DNA from: Azospirillum baldaniorum
GTDB taxonomy: Bacteria > Pseudomonadota > Alphaproteobacteria > Azospirillales > Azospirillaceae
Assembly: GCF_003119195.2 (NCBI RefSeq)
Contig: NZ_CP022254.1
Coordinates: 1,099,501-1,163,500, forward strand
DNA: 64,000 bases
Reading direction: 5' to 3'
Positions 56,713 through 64,000 of this stretch are shown here, piece after piece. Under the pieces are notes generated by a model that worked only from the letters and a program-made list of their open reading frames with translations, did no database searches and was not told the DNA's origin. Each line of letters starts with the position of its first letter. The first letter of the stretch is position 1. A program made the translations under genes and the position numbers.

Positions 56713-58377
56713 ATGGATCTCTGGCGCATCCTGAGACGCGACGCCCTGCGCAACATGCAGCCGCTGATGCTGCTGGCGGTGCTGGCGGCGGCCCTCAACC
56801 TCGCCCTGCTGACCTCGCTGAACAGCGCGCTGGTCATCATGGACGATCCGGAGGGGTTGCAGCGTCTGCTGTTCATCTTCCTGCTGTCCGCCTTCTCCTG
56901 GCGGTTCGCGCAGGGCTGGATGATGAGCGCGGCGTCCAAGCGGATGCAGGCGGCGCTGGCGATCCTGCGCGTCGACCTGCTGCGCCGCGCGGTGGCCGCC
57001 GACCTGCCCGACGCCATGGCGGTCGGCTCCTCCCGCCTCGCCCAGGTCGCCGGGCCGGAGCTTCAGCTCCTCGCCCAGGCGGTGCCGACGCTGGTCATCA
57101 GCTTCCAGTCGGTCGCGGCGATCATCCTCTGCCTGCTCTACCTCGCCACCCTGTCGAACGCCGCGGTGCTGATCGTGCTGGCCTTCCTGACGGTCGGCGG
57201 CATCCTGATCACCCGCTCGGTCCTGCGGCTGGAGCGGCTGTCGGAGACGATCCACGAGGCCGAGGGCGCGCTGTCGGAACGGTCGGACCACATCCTGCAG
57301 ACCCTGCGCGAGTGCAAGCTGAACCGCCGCCGCGCCGCCAACGCGCTGTCCGACGCCACCGCCTGCGCCGAGGCGCTGCGGACGGAGCGCCACCGCTTCG
57401 GCGCCGAGTACAGCCACTACTTCACGCTGAGCGAGCTGACCTACTACGCGGCGCTGGCCGGGATCATCTTCCTGCTGCCGGCGGTGTCCAGCACCGACAT
57501 CACGACCGTCGTGCTGGCCGGCCACGCCGCCGCCTTCATCGCCTACCCGGTCATCACCATCGTCGCCTCCTACCCCTCCTACATCAGCGCCGAGACCGCC
57601 GCCCGCTCCTATCTGGCGGTGGAGGCGGAGCTGAAGGCGCCGCCCCGCCCCGCCCAACGCCGGGCCAAGGACGCGCCGCCGACCGGCTTCGCCGACTTCG
57701 CCACCATCGCGCTCGACGGCGCGTCCTACCGCCACCCCGGGCGCGACGGCACCGGCTCCTTCACCGTCGGTCCCATCGACCTGTCGGTGGAGCGCGGCGA
57801 CGTCGTCTTCGTCACCGGCCACAACGGCGCCGGCAAGAGCACGCTGATCCACCTGCTGCTCGGCCTCTACCCGGCGCAGCGCGGCAGCCTGACGGTGGAC
57901 GGCGCGGTGGTGACGGCGGACACGCTGGGCTCCTACCGCGATCTGTTCTCCGTCGTCTTCTCCGACAACCACGTCACCCGCCAGCTCTACGGCGCGGTGT
58001 CGCTGGAGGACGGCTTCGCCGACGAGCTGCTCGACCTGCTGGAGATGTCCGACAAGGTGGCGGTCGAGGACCGCGCCTTCACGACGGTGGACCTGTCGCA
58101 GGGGCAGAAGAAGCGCCTCGCGCTGGCCGCCGCCCTGTTGGAGCGCAAGCCCGTGCTGGTGCTCGACGAATGGGCCGCCGACCAGTCCCCCTATTTCCGG
58201 CGGAAATTCTACCGCGAGATCATTCCCTGGATGAAGGCGCGCGGCATCACCGTGATCGCCGTGACCCACGACGACGCGTATTTCGACGCCGCCGACGTGC
58301 AGATCCAGGTGGAGCAGGGCGGTATCCGCCGGCTCGACACCCCCGCCCTTCCGGCCCCCGACCTGCTGCCCGCCTGA
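56713..58377 (+). CDS. PvdE/SyrD-type ABC exporter half
   Basis: This is a 554-residue half-transporter paralogous to the one at 53672. Six helices occupy residues 15-300. The ATPase has Walker A GHNGAGKST (near 375), signature LSQGQKKR and Walker B VLVLDEWAADQ, then switch His in VTHDD, all as in PvdE/YojI. The two halves differ enough to form a heterodimer. Gap to the SPFH gene is 7 bp; 82 bp separate it from the next gene. Confidence 0.92.
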   Translation: MDLWRILRRDALRNMQPLMLLAVLAAALNLALLTSLNSALVIMDDPEGLQRLLFIFLLSAFSWRFAQGWMMSAASKRMQAALAILRVDLLRRAVAADLPDAMAVGSSRLAQVAGPELQLLAQAVPTLVISFQSVAAIILCLLYLATLSNAAVLIVLAFLTVGGILITRSVLRLERLSETIHEAEGALSERSDHILQTLRECKLNRRRAANALSDATACAEALRTERHRFGAEYSHYFTLSELTYYAALAGIIFLLPAVSSTDITTVVLAGHAAAFIAYPVITIVASYPSYISAETAARSYLAVEAELKAPPRPAQRRAKDAPPTGFADFATIALDGASYRHPGRDGTGSFTVGPIDLSVERGDVVFVTGHNGAGKSTLIHLLLGLYPAQRGSLTVDGAVVTADTLGSYRDLFSVVFSDNHVTRQLYGAVSLEDGFADELLDLLEMSDKVAVEDRAFTTVDLSQGQKKRLALAAALLERKPVLVLDEWAADQSPYFRRKFYREIIPWMKARGITVIAVTHDDAYFDAADVQIQVEQGGIRRLDTPALPAPDLLPA

Positions 58378-58459
58378 TCCAGACCAGCGGATCGGGGCCA
58401 GCGGATCGGAGCCACCAACCGAACCCTCCCCTCCCCCAGACGCGAGACCGAGGCACACC

Positions 58460-59626
58460 ATGATCCTTCTCACCGGCGGCACCGGCTTTCTCGGTGGTTC
58501 CTTCTACCTCGACGCCGTCAAGAACGGGACCGCGGCGGACTGCCTGCTGCTGATCCGCGGCGCCGACGAGGCCGCCTGCCGCGCCCGTCTCGCCACCAAC
58601 CTGATGCGCTGCGTCGACCGCGCCACGGCCCAGGCCTACGCCGATCTCTGCCAGATCATTCCGGGCGACCTGCAGTCGCTGGCGACCAGCACCGACCCGC
58701 GGCTGGACGCGGTGACCCACATCGTCCACGTCGCCGCCGACACCTCCTTCGACAGCCGCCATTCGGTCTGGCAGATCAACGTCGACGGCACGCTGGCACT
58801 GGCCGCCCGCGCCCGCCGCATGAAGCATCTCCAGCGCTTCCTGCACATCGGCACCGCCTTCTGCTGCGGCGAGACGCCGTGGCTGGAGATGGTCTCGGAG
58901 GCTCCCGCCCCTGGCCACGACACGCCGCACATCGTCGAATACACCCGCAGCAAGGCGGCGGCGGAACGCGCCCTCGCCGCCGGTTTCCCCGACCTGCCGA
59001 TCGTCGTCTGCCGCCCGTCCATCGTCGTCGGCCACACCGCGATGGGCGTCCGCCCGAGCGCCAGCATCTTCTGGTTCTTCCGGCTGGTCGACCGCACCGG
59101 CGTCCTGCCCTGCTCGCCGGACGGCTTCATCGACATCGTTCCGGTGGACTGGGCCTCGGCCCGGCTGCACGACCTGCTGCGCAAGCCGGAGCTGAAGCAC
59201 AACCTCTACCACATCTCCGCCGGCCTCGGCAGCCGGACCCTGTGGAGCGACTTCCAGGCCGCCTTCGCCGCGCACGGCCATGAGGGCACCCGCCCCTACA
59301 GCTTCTTTGACCCGAAGGGTCCGGAAGGCTGGAAGCCCTTCGACCGCGCCTTCCGCCTGGCCTTCCCGCAGCGCGACATCCTGCACCGGACGATGATGGC
59401 CGGCGGGCGCAAGTACCACCGCTTCACCGCGCAGGACATCGCCTTCGACAACAGCCGCCTGCTGGCCGAGGGCTTCACCCCGCCGCCGCGCTTCGCCGAC
59501 TACATCGGCGTCTGCCTGACCAACCCCGGCACGACCATCGCCGAGCAGTTCGTCGACGACGCCGCCAGCTTCGAGTTCGACGAGTCGCTGGCCCCGGCCG
59601 GGTCGCCGGCCACCGCCGCCGCCTGA
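58460..59626 (+). CDS. NAD-binding_4 (thioester reductase / fatty-acyl-CoA reductase-like) protein
   Basis: This is a 388-residue extended SDR. It has TGGTGFLGG at residue 5 as cofactor motif, VHVAADTSFD, the catalytic Tyr-Lys pair in EYTRSKAAAER, and VCRPSIVVGHTAMG. The order matches the male-sterility/thioester-reductase branch, which reduces acyl thioesters or acts as a sugar-type epimerase-like reductase. An extended C terminus of about 110 residues has no clear family. The start at 58460 is preceded by GAGGCAC. It may modify the molecule moved by the ABC pair. Confidence 0.82.
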   Translation: MILLTGGTGFLGGSFYLDAVKNGTAADCLLLIRGADEAACRARLATNLMRCVDRATAQAYADLCQIIPGDLQSLATSTDPRLDAVTHIVHVAADTSFDSRHSVWQINVDGTLALAARARRMKHLQRFLHIGTAFCCGETPWLEMVSEAPAPGHDTPHIVEYTRSKAAAERALAAGFPDLPIVVCRPSIVVGHTAMGVRPSASIFWFFRLVDRTGVLPCSPDGFIDIVPVDWASARLHDLLRKPELKHNLYHISAGLGSRTLWSDFQAAFAAHGHEGTRPYSFFDPKGPEGWKPFDRAFRLAFPQRDILHRTMMAGGRKYHRFTAQDIAFDNSRLLAEGFTPPPRFADYIGVCLTNPGTTIAEQFVDDAASFEFDESLAPAGSPATAAA

Positions 59627-59650
59627 GCCTCATCGCCGGAGAAGGATGCC

Positions 59651-60076
59651 ATGCCGCTCCTCATCGCCACCCGCCTCGCCTCCAGTCCGATCCACGGGCT
59701 GGGGCTCTTCGCCGAGGAGGCGGTCGCCGCCGGCACGCCGGTGTGGGCGTTCGACGCCCGCATCGACCGCCTGCTGGAGCCCGACGACGCCGTGCTGGCG
59801 GAGTTTCCGCAGGTCGCCCGGCTGATCGACTTCCACGGCTGCGTGATCGAGGGGGTCGGCGTCCTTCTGCCGGGGGACGACGCCCGGTTCCTCAACCACG
59901 CCGATGGTCCGTCCATTGGGCGGGCCGATCCCGGCGACTGGCGGCGCTTCGTCGCCCGCCGCAACATCGCCGCCGGGGAGGAGATCACCTGCAACTATGA
60001 GGACATCTGCGCCGACGTGCGCGAGGCCGGGGCGGCGCTCTATCTGACCGGAGCAGGGGCCGGAGCAAGGGAATGA
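59651..60076 (+). CDS. Small SET-domain protein
   Basis: This is a 141-residue stand-alone SET domain, normally a lysine methyltransferase. It has SPIHGLGLFAEEAVAAGTPV (SET-N), DARFLNHADGPS (the NHS-type motif, with NHA here, near residue 80) and GEEITCNYED (the GEELT-Y motif, near 113). Post-SET cysteines are lacking. A short SET of this size is found in some bacteria and could methylate a protein in the operon. The reading frame runs into the next gene with a 4-bp overlap. Confidence 0.82.
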   Translation: MPLLIATRLASSPIHGLGLFAEEAVAAGTPVWAFDARIDRLLEPDDAVLAEFPQVARLIDFHGCVIEGVGVLLPGDDARFLNHADGPSIGRADPGDWRRFVARRNIAAGEEITCNYEDICADVREAGAALYLTGAGAGARE

Positions 60077-60900
60077 CCACGCCCGCGGCGCGTCCTCCCC
60101 TGCGGACCAGCTTCGTCGCACCGGCGGCCCTGACGCCGGAGCGCCGGGCGGCGATGTTCGCCCTGCTCAGCGTCTGGTTCGAAGGCTACGGCGAGGACTA
60201 TTTCAACGAGGAGCTGGAAGACCTCGACCACTGCGTGCTCCAGGAGGACGCCGCGACCGGGGAGCTGGTCGGCTTCGCCACCGTCTACCGGCAGGCGACG
60301 GAGATCGGCGGCACCGCCGTTGGCGCCTTTCACACCGCCCATTGCATCCTGGAGCGCCGCTTCTGGGGGTCGAACGAGTTGGTGCGCTCGATGGTCGCCG
60401 AGATGGTCGCTCGCGCCCGCGCCGACCGTTCGGGGCGGCTGTGGTACTGGAGCTACAGCGCGGTCGGCTACCGCTCCTACCGCTACATGCCGATGCTGTT
60501 CGTCCGCCACACGCCGCACCCGGACCAGCCTCCGGACGACCTCGACCGGGCGTTCCGCGACCACATCGGGCGGGAGTGCTTCGCCCAGTACTACGACGCC
60601 GAGACCGGAACCGTGGATTGGCAGTGGCAGGGCTACGGCCTGACCGAGGAGGCCCGCGCCATCAGCGAAGCCAAGCTGGACAGCCCGGCGGTCGCCCAGT
60701 TCCGCCGCATCAACCCGCGCTGGGCCGACAGCGTGGAGATCCTCTGCCTCGCCCGGCTGCAGGACGACAACCTCACCGCCTTCGGCCGCCGCTGGTTCTG
60801 CACTAGCCCTCTCCCCTCTGGGGAGAGGGTGGCCCGAAGGGCCGGTGAGGGGGTTGTGCTTCTGCCGAACGGTCCGACACGCGCAACCCCCTCACCCTAA
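60073..60900 (+). CDS. Uncharacterised protein with repeat-derived C terminus
   Basis: This is a 275-residue protein of unknown function. The region LVGFATVYRQATEIGGTAVG... followed by a helix LVRSMVAEMVARARADRSGR and SYSAVGYRSYRYMP has some likeness to acetyltransferase folds, which is speculative. The last 31 residues, from TSPLPSGERVARRAG onward, and the stop codon are encoded by repeat copy 5, so the native end has probably been replaced. It is coupled to the SET gene by ATGA. Confidence 0.65.
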   Translation: MTTPAARPPLRTSFVAPAALTPERRAAMFALLSVWFEGYGEDYFNEELEDLDHCVLQEDAATGELVGFATVYRQATEIGGTAVGAFHTAHCILERRFWGSNELVRSMVAEMVARARADRSGRLWYWSYSAVGYRSYRYMPMLFVRHTPHPDQPPDDLDRAFRDHIGRECFAQYYDAETGTVDWQWQGYGLTEEARAISEAKLDSPAVAQFRRINPRWADSVEILCLARLQDDNLTAFGRRWFCTSPLPSGERVARRAGEGVVLLPNGPTRATPSP

Positions 60901-60924
60901 CCCTCTCCCCAGAGGGGAGAGGGG
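60807..60924 (+). repeat. Dispersed inverted intergenic repeat, copy 5 (inside coding end)
   Basis: About 118 bp, in the same orientation as copies 2 and 3. Its left two thirds encode the end of the preceding gene, with TAA at 60898-60900 inside the element. The rest lies upstream of the porin gene. Confidence 0.85.
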
Positions 60925-60973
60925 ACAACACGACACCATTTCCGCAAGCCTCGACCCTGGAATGACGACGCCC

Positions 60974-62146
60974 ATGAACACCTTGTCCCTTCGCGCCGCC
61001 GCTCTCGCCGGCACCGCCTTCGCCGCCCTGACGTCGGTTCCGGCCCTGGCCGAGCCGAGCTTCGACCTGATCCTCGGCGGCGACGCCTATTTCCAGGGCG
61101 CCTACATCCGCCAGCAGCAGGACGAGGGCCTGCGCCCGCGCGAGTTCGCCAACCGCTACCGTCTGGTCGTCACCCCGACGGCGACCGCCGACAACGGCCT
61201 GACCTACGGCGCGCGGCTGCGCATCGTGGCGGGCAACGGCGATCCCACCGTCTCGACCCGCAACATCGAGAACGACCGCGCCTTCCTCTTCGCCAACGGC
61301 GCCTTCGGCACGATCCAGGCCGGCGTCATCAACGGCCTGTCGGACGAATACGGGATGATCGGCCCGAACGTCGAAGGCGTGGCCGGCAGCCCGGACAGCA
61401 ACGGCATCCTGTTCCTCAACGGCTCCTCGACCTTCGGCGCCCTGCCGCTGGCCGCCACCAGCCTGCGCACGCTGATCGCCTACGACACCGGCACCAAGCT
61501 GGTCTACATCACGCCGAGCTTCGGCGGCCTGTCGGCGGCGGTGTCCTACATGCCGCGCAGCGGCGACTCCAACACCTCGGTCAACCGCCGCACGACCGAC
61601 GCGCTGGGTGACCTGCTGTCCTTCCGCGACGTGGTCGAGGTCGGCGGCGCTTTCCAGACCGCGGTCGGCGATTTCAGCATCGAGGGCAGCGCCTTCTACG
61701 CGACCGGCAAGGCGGTGCGCCAGACCGACGGCGTCGTCAGCCAGTCCTTCGAGGACCTGAACTCCGTCCATGTCGGGGCCAACGTCGGCTACGGTCCGGT
61801 GAAGGTCGGCGCCAGCTACGCCTACAGCGGCGACAGCGGCTATGCCGAGGGCCTCGCCCAGACGCGGGCGCAGCAGAACTGGATCTTCGGCGCGCAGTAC
61901 AGCGCCGGACCGCTGCTGTTCGCCGCCAACTACCTGCGGGCGCTGGGCAACGACAGCGCGACCATGTCCACGCCGAGCAAGGCGGACATCTGGCAGGGCG
62001 GCGTCACCTGGACCGTCGCCCCCGGCTTTACCGCCGGTCTGGAGTACGACTACGTACAGTCCGCCCTGCAGGCGGCCCGCCCGGATGGCAGCGACCTGAA
62101 GGACCGCGCGCACATCGTGATGCTCGACACTCGTCTGGCCTTCTGA
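60974..62146 (+). CDS. Gram-negative porin
   Basis: This is a 390-residue outer-membrane beta-barrel. A signal peptide (MNTLSLRAAALAGTAFAALT, cleavage near ALA) is followed by amphipathic strands such as SFDLILGGDAYFQGAYI and ending in the terminal aromatic of HIVMLDTRLAF. The pattern is that of alphaproteobacterial porins. Start ATG 60974; upstream in-frame ATG 60962 is possible. A strong terminator follows. Its placement after an operon of envelope proteins may be coincidental. Confidence 0.9.
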   Translation: MNTLSLRAAALAGTAFAALTSVPALAEPSFDLILGGDAYFQGAYIRQQQDEGLRPREFANRYRLVVTPTATADNGLTYGARLRIVAGNGDPTVSTRNIENDRAFLFANGAFGTIQAGVINGLSDEYGMIGPNVEGVAGSPDSNGILFLNGSSTFGALPLAATSLRTLIAYDTGTKLVYITPSFGGLSAAVSYMPRSGDSNTSVNRRTTDALGDLLSFRDVVEVGGAFQTAVGDFSIEGSAFYATGKAVRQTDGVVSQSFEDLNSVHVGANVGYGPVKVGASYAYSGDSGYAEGLAQTRAQQNWIFGAQYSAGPLLFAANYLRALGNDSATMSTPSKADIWQGGVTWTVAPGFTAGLEYDYVQSALQAARPDGSDLKDRAHIVMLDTRLAF

Positions 62147-62156
62147 TCACGCTGAC

Positions 62157-62196
62157 CGCTGCGGCCTTTGGAAAGCTCCAGGGGCCGCAGCGTTTT
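62157..62196 (+). terminator. Rho-independent terminator after the porin gene
   Basis: A perfect 10-bp stem, CGCTGCGGCC with GGCCGCAGCG, with a 16-nt loop, is followed directly by TTTT. Ten bases after the stop codon. Confidence 0.9.
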
Positions 62197-62286
62197 CGCG
62201 CCATCGACCTTCGCTTAAATCGTTTGTTGGCACCACGGAGCGCGGTCTACCCTGGCCGTCCGAACCAACGTCAGAAGGGTGCGCCG

Positions 62287-62709
62287 GTGTTCGCGTTTCA
62301 TCTCGCCTTTCCCATCCGGGACATCGAGGAAACCCGCCGTTTCTACGTCGATGTCCTGGGCTGCCGCGAAGGGCGCTCCACCGAGCGGTGGATCGATTTC
62401 GACTTCTTCGGCAACCAGATTTCCGCCCACCACTCGTCCGAGCCGCGCTCGACCGAGACCAGCATGGTCGACGGCAAGTCGGTGCCGCTGCATCATTTCG
62501 GGGCGGTGCTGCCGCGCCCCGTCTGGGACGCGCTGAGGGAGCGGCTGGAGGCCGCCGGCGCGACCTTCCTTCTGGAGCCGCAGATCCGCTACCCTGGCAA
62601 GCCGTCGGAGCAGGGGACCTTCTTCATCCTCGACCCCTCCGGCAACGGGCTGGAGTTCAAGAGCTTCACCGACGAATCCGGCATGTTCGCCCAGGTCGAG
62701 GCGACCTGA
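62287..62709 (+). CDS. VOC (glyoxalase/dioxygenase-fold) protein
   Basis: This is a 140-residue protein of the vicinal oxygen chelate fold. It has HLAFPIRDIEETRRFYVDVLG (His metal ligand) and the LEFKSF near the end (Glu metal ligand), with a middle His in VPLHHFGAV. Such proteins handle aldehydes, aromatics or antibiotics; substrate unknown. Start GTG 62287 with AGAAGG upstream; an upstream ATG would add 21 unrelated residues. Convergent with the antiporter operon. Confidence 0.85.
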   Translation: MFAFHLAFPIRDIEETRRFYVDVLGCREGRSTERWIDFDFFGNQISAHHSSEPRSTETSMVDGKSVPLHHFGAVLPRPVWDALRERLEAAGATFLLEPQIRYPGKPSEQGTFFILDPSGNGLEFKSFTDESGMFAQVEAT

Positions 62710-62725
62710 CGCACCGAGGCAGGGC

Positions 62726-63118
62726 CTACACCGGCGGGGCGGCGTCCGTGGCCGAGGGTGCCGTCGTCTGCGCCGGTGGGGCCGCTGGCACGTCGTCGCT
62801 GCCCTCGCTGCGGTCGCGGTAGAGGGCGGCGCGGGCGAGCAGCATCAGCGTGATCGGCGTGGTCACGATCATGAAGACGGCGATCAGGATCTCGTGCAGA
62901 ACCAGCCGCGACTGCAGCACGGTGAAGCACAGCATCGAGGCCAGCAGCACGGAGCCGATGCCCATGGTGGTGCCCAGCGTCGGGGCGTGGACGCGCTCGT
63001 AGAAGCTGCGCAACCGCACGAACCCGATGGACCCGATCAGCGCCAGCGAGGCGCCGAGCAGGAGCAGCAGCGCCACCGGGATCGCCGCCCAGACCGGCAG
63101 GTCGGCCAGATGCGTCAT
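62726..63118 (-). CDS. mnhG: Mrp Na+/H+ antiporter subunit G
   Basis: This is a 130-residue MnhG/PhaG subunit with three transmembrane helices (LPVWAAIPVALLLLLGASLAL, RVHAPTLGTTMGIGSVLLAS, ILIAVFMIVTTPITLMLLA) and the typical GFVRLRSFYERVHAPT. The last 25 residues are a Pro/Ala-rich tail. Last gene of the operon; overlaps mnhF by 4 bp. Confidence 0.92.
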   Translation of the reverse strand: MTHLADLPVWAAIPVALLLLLGASLALIGSIGFVRLRSFYERVHAPTLGTTMGIGSVLLASMLCFTVLQSRLVLHEILIAVFMIVTTPITLMLLARAALYRDRSEGSDDVPAAPPAQTTAPSATDAAPPV

Positions 63119-63396
63119 TCGATCACCTCTCCGCGCATGAGGAACTTCGCCAGCGCCGCCGTCGCGACGAAGCCGAGCAGCGCGATGATCAGCGCCGCCT
63201 CGAAATAGAGCGTGCTGCCGGTGCGGATGCCGAAGGTCAGCAGCAGCATCGTGGCGTTGACGTACAGCGTGTCGAGCCCGAGCACCCGGTCCTGCGCCCG
63301 CGGACCGCGCAGCACGCGGATGGTCGCGCAGGCCATGGCGGCGACCAGCAGGATCTGCGCCAGGAAGATCGACCAGAGCAGCAGCGTGGCGGTCAT
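63115..63396 (-). CDS. mnhF: Mrp Na+/H+ antiporter subunit F
   Basis: This is a 93-residue membrane subunit with three helices, and the conserved RVLRGPRAQDRVLGLDTLY. Coupled to mnhE and mnhG by 4-bp ATGA overlaps, which fixes the start. Mrp subunits act as one complex that exchanges Na+ for protons. Confidence 0.92.
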   Translation of the reverse strand: MTATLLLWSIFLAQILLVAAMACATIRVLRGPRAQDRVLGLDTLYVNATMLLLTFGIRTGSTLYFEAALIIALLGFVATAALAKFLMRGEVIE

Positions 63397-63881
63397 TCGA
63401 AGATCTCCATCAGCCGCTTCTCGTACCGTCCCTTGATGGTGTCGATCCAGGTGCTCTCGTCGACCAGATCGAGGATGTGGAGAAGGATGGTGTTGTTCGC
63501 GGAATTGTACTCCACCCAGATCGTCCCCGGCGTCGCCGTGATGATGCAGGCCAGCGTCGCCAGACCGTAGGGCGCCCGCATGTCGAGCGGGATGTGGAGG
63601 AAGCCGGACACCCGCTCCGTCTTCCGCGGGTTGAGGATGATCTTGACGACCGCGAGGTTGGAGCGGGCGATGTCGGCCATCACCAGCGCGGCGAGCGCGA
63701 AGACGGCGCGCGGCCGCTTCAGCCGTCCGCCCGGCGGGTCGAGCGCCGCGAAGCCCCAGAGCGCGACGGTCGCCAGGATGCCCCCCATCAGGATGGAGCC
63801 CAGCGCCACGCTCTCGGTCAGCAGCAGCCACATCGCCACGAGCGCGGCGGTCAGCAGCGGGTACGGCCACCAGCGCTTCAT
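63393..63881 (-). CDS. mnhE: Mrp Na+/H+ antiporter subunit E
   Basis: This is a 162-residue MnhE/MrpE subunit. It has two to three hydrophobic helices at the N terminus and the conserved KIILNPRKTERVSG and TPGTIWVEYNSANNTILLHILD. Coupled by 4-bp overlaps to mnhD and mnhF. Confidence 0.93.
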   Translation of the reverse strand: MKRWWPYPLLTAALVAMWLLLTESVALGSILMGGILATVALWGFAALDPPGGRLKRPRAVFALAALVMADIARSNLAVVKIILNPRKTERVSGFLHIPLDMRAPYGLATLACIITATPGTIWVEYNSANNTILLHILDLVDESTWIDTIKGRYEKRLMEIFE

Positions 63882-64000
63882 GGCGCGACCCCCTTGCCGG
63901 TTCCGGGCGCCGCGGTGGTCATCACCCCCTGGACGTAGCGTTCCGGTCCGTGAAGCGAGCGGGCGGTGTCCTCCATGTAGCGCATCACCGGACCGGCCTG
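63878..64000 (-). CDS. mnhD: Mrp antiporter subunit D, C-terminal end only
   Basis: Only the last 40 residues are in the window: MRYMEDTARSLHGPERYVQG and a Gly/Pro-rich end. Position directly before mnhE, with ATGA overlap, and the tail pattern (A-x-L-x-x-P-E-x-Y-V-x-x-V) fit MnhD/MrpD. Confidence 0.8.
   Translation of the reverse strand, partial: QAGPVMRYMEDTARSLHGPERYVQGVMTTAAPGTGKGVAP

Noticed and set aside
52176..60900. Interpretation as a siderophore or cyclic-peptide biosynthesis cluster
   Set aside because: No NRPS, precursor peptide or cyclase gene is visible; only the ABC proteins point in that direction.
1..64000. tRNA, rRNA, insertion sequence, integrase or phage genes
   Set aside because: I looked for cloverleaf-type repeats, transposase motifs and attachment-like direct repeats and saw none that I could support.

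Overview
The window is GC-rich, densely coded DNA of an alphaproteobacterium. The gene mix (CstA/YbdD, an alpha-ketoglutaric-semialdehyde-type dehydrogenase cluster, an Mrp antiporter, a STN-type TonB receptor, OpgC, many ABC transporters) and a dispersed inverted intergenic repeat fit Azospirillum or a close relative; that assignment is inference, since no rRNA or other marker gene is present. I saw no tRNA, rRNA, CRISPR array, transposase or integrase.

Layout. 1-807: partial uncharacterised gene (minus). 1060-3187: OpgC-like acyltransferase and divergent SGNH hydrolase. 3250-6885 (minus): polar amino-acid ABC transporter with its GntR/FCD regulator and a palindromic operator. 7153-9707: SDR, zinc alcohol dehydrogenase and a small membrane protein. 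9846-12182 (minus): ybdD-cstA. 12327-17790 (minus): iron-uptake operon (TonB receptor, DUF4198, DUF3649, PepSY, DUF3325) behind a Fur-box-like site. 18061-30938: LacI regulator divergent from a catabolic operon (SDR, family III CoA-transferase, signal-less solute-binding-like protein, enoyl-CoA hydratase, FAH-family protein, aldehyde dehydrogenase) that continues into a sugar ABC transporter.

31273-51794 is the most unusual part. A 2,583-residue secreted repeat protein is followed by a complete type I secretion set (TolC-like, ABC, HlyD-like), then by a fusion of a type I periplasmic binding domain, a beta-rich domain that may resemble a Cys-loop receptor ligand domain, and an MscS channel. 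After this come a small lipoprotein and a trio resembling TssJ, TssL and TssM, the trans-envelope complex of type VI secretion, with no other type VI gene in the window. The TssM-like protein lacks a Walker A motif. I propose that this is one envelope system for export or surface display of the giant protein.

52176-60900 is a second unusual operon of nine closely packed genes: DUF697-like protein, 56-residue membrane protein, family 3 solute-binding protein, two PvdE/SyrD-type ABC half-transporters flanking an SPFH protein, a thioester-reductase-like NAD-binding protein, a small SET-domain protein and an uncharacterised protein whose C terminus is encoded by the dispersed repeat. A porin (60974-62146) with a strong terminator follows, then a VOC protein, and the minus-strand end of an Mrp Na+/H+ antiporter operon (mnhD-E-F-G) runs off the right edge.

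Five full copies of a 117-118 bp inverted repeat (855, 9717, 27730, 43672, 60807) lie between or inside genes, in two opposite orientations. Gene starts were chosen from Shine-Dalgarno spacing, signal peptides and 4-bp ATGA overlaps, so several differ from the longest open frame. All family assignments come from reading motifs by eye; no database search was run.
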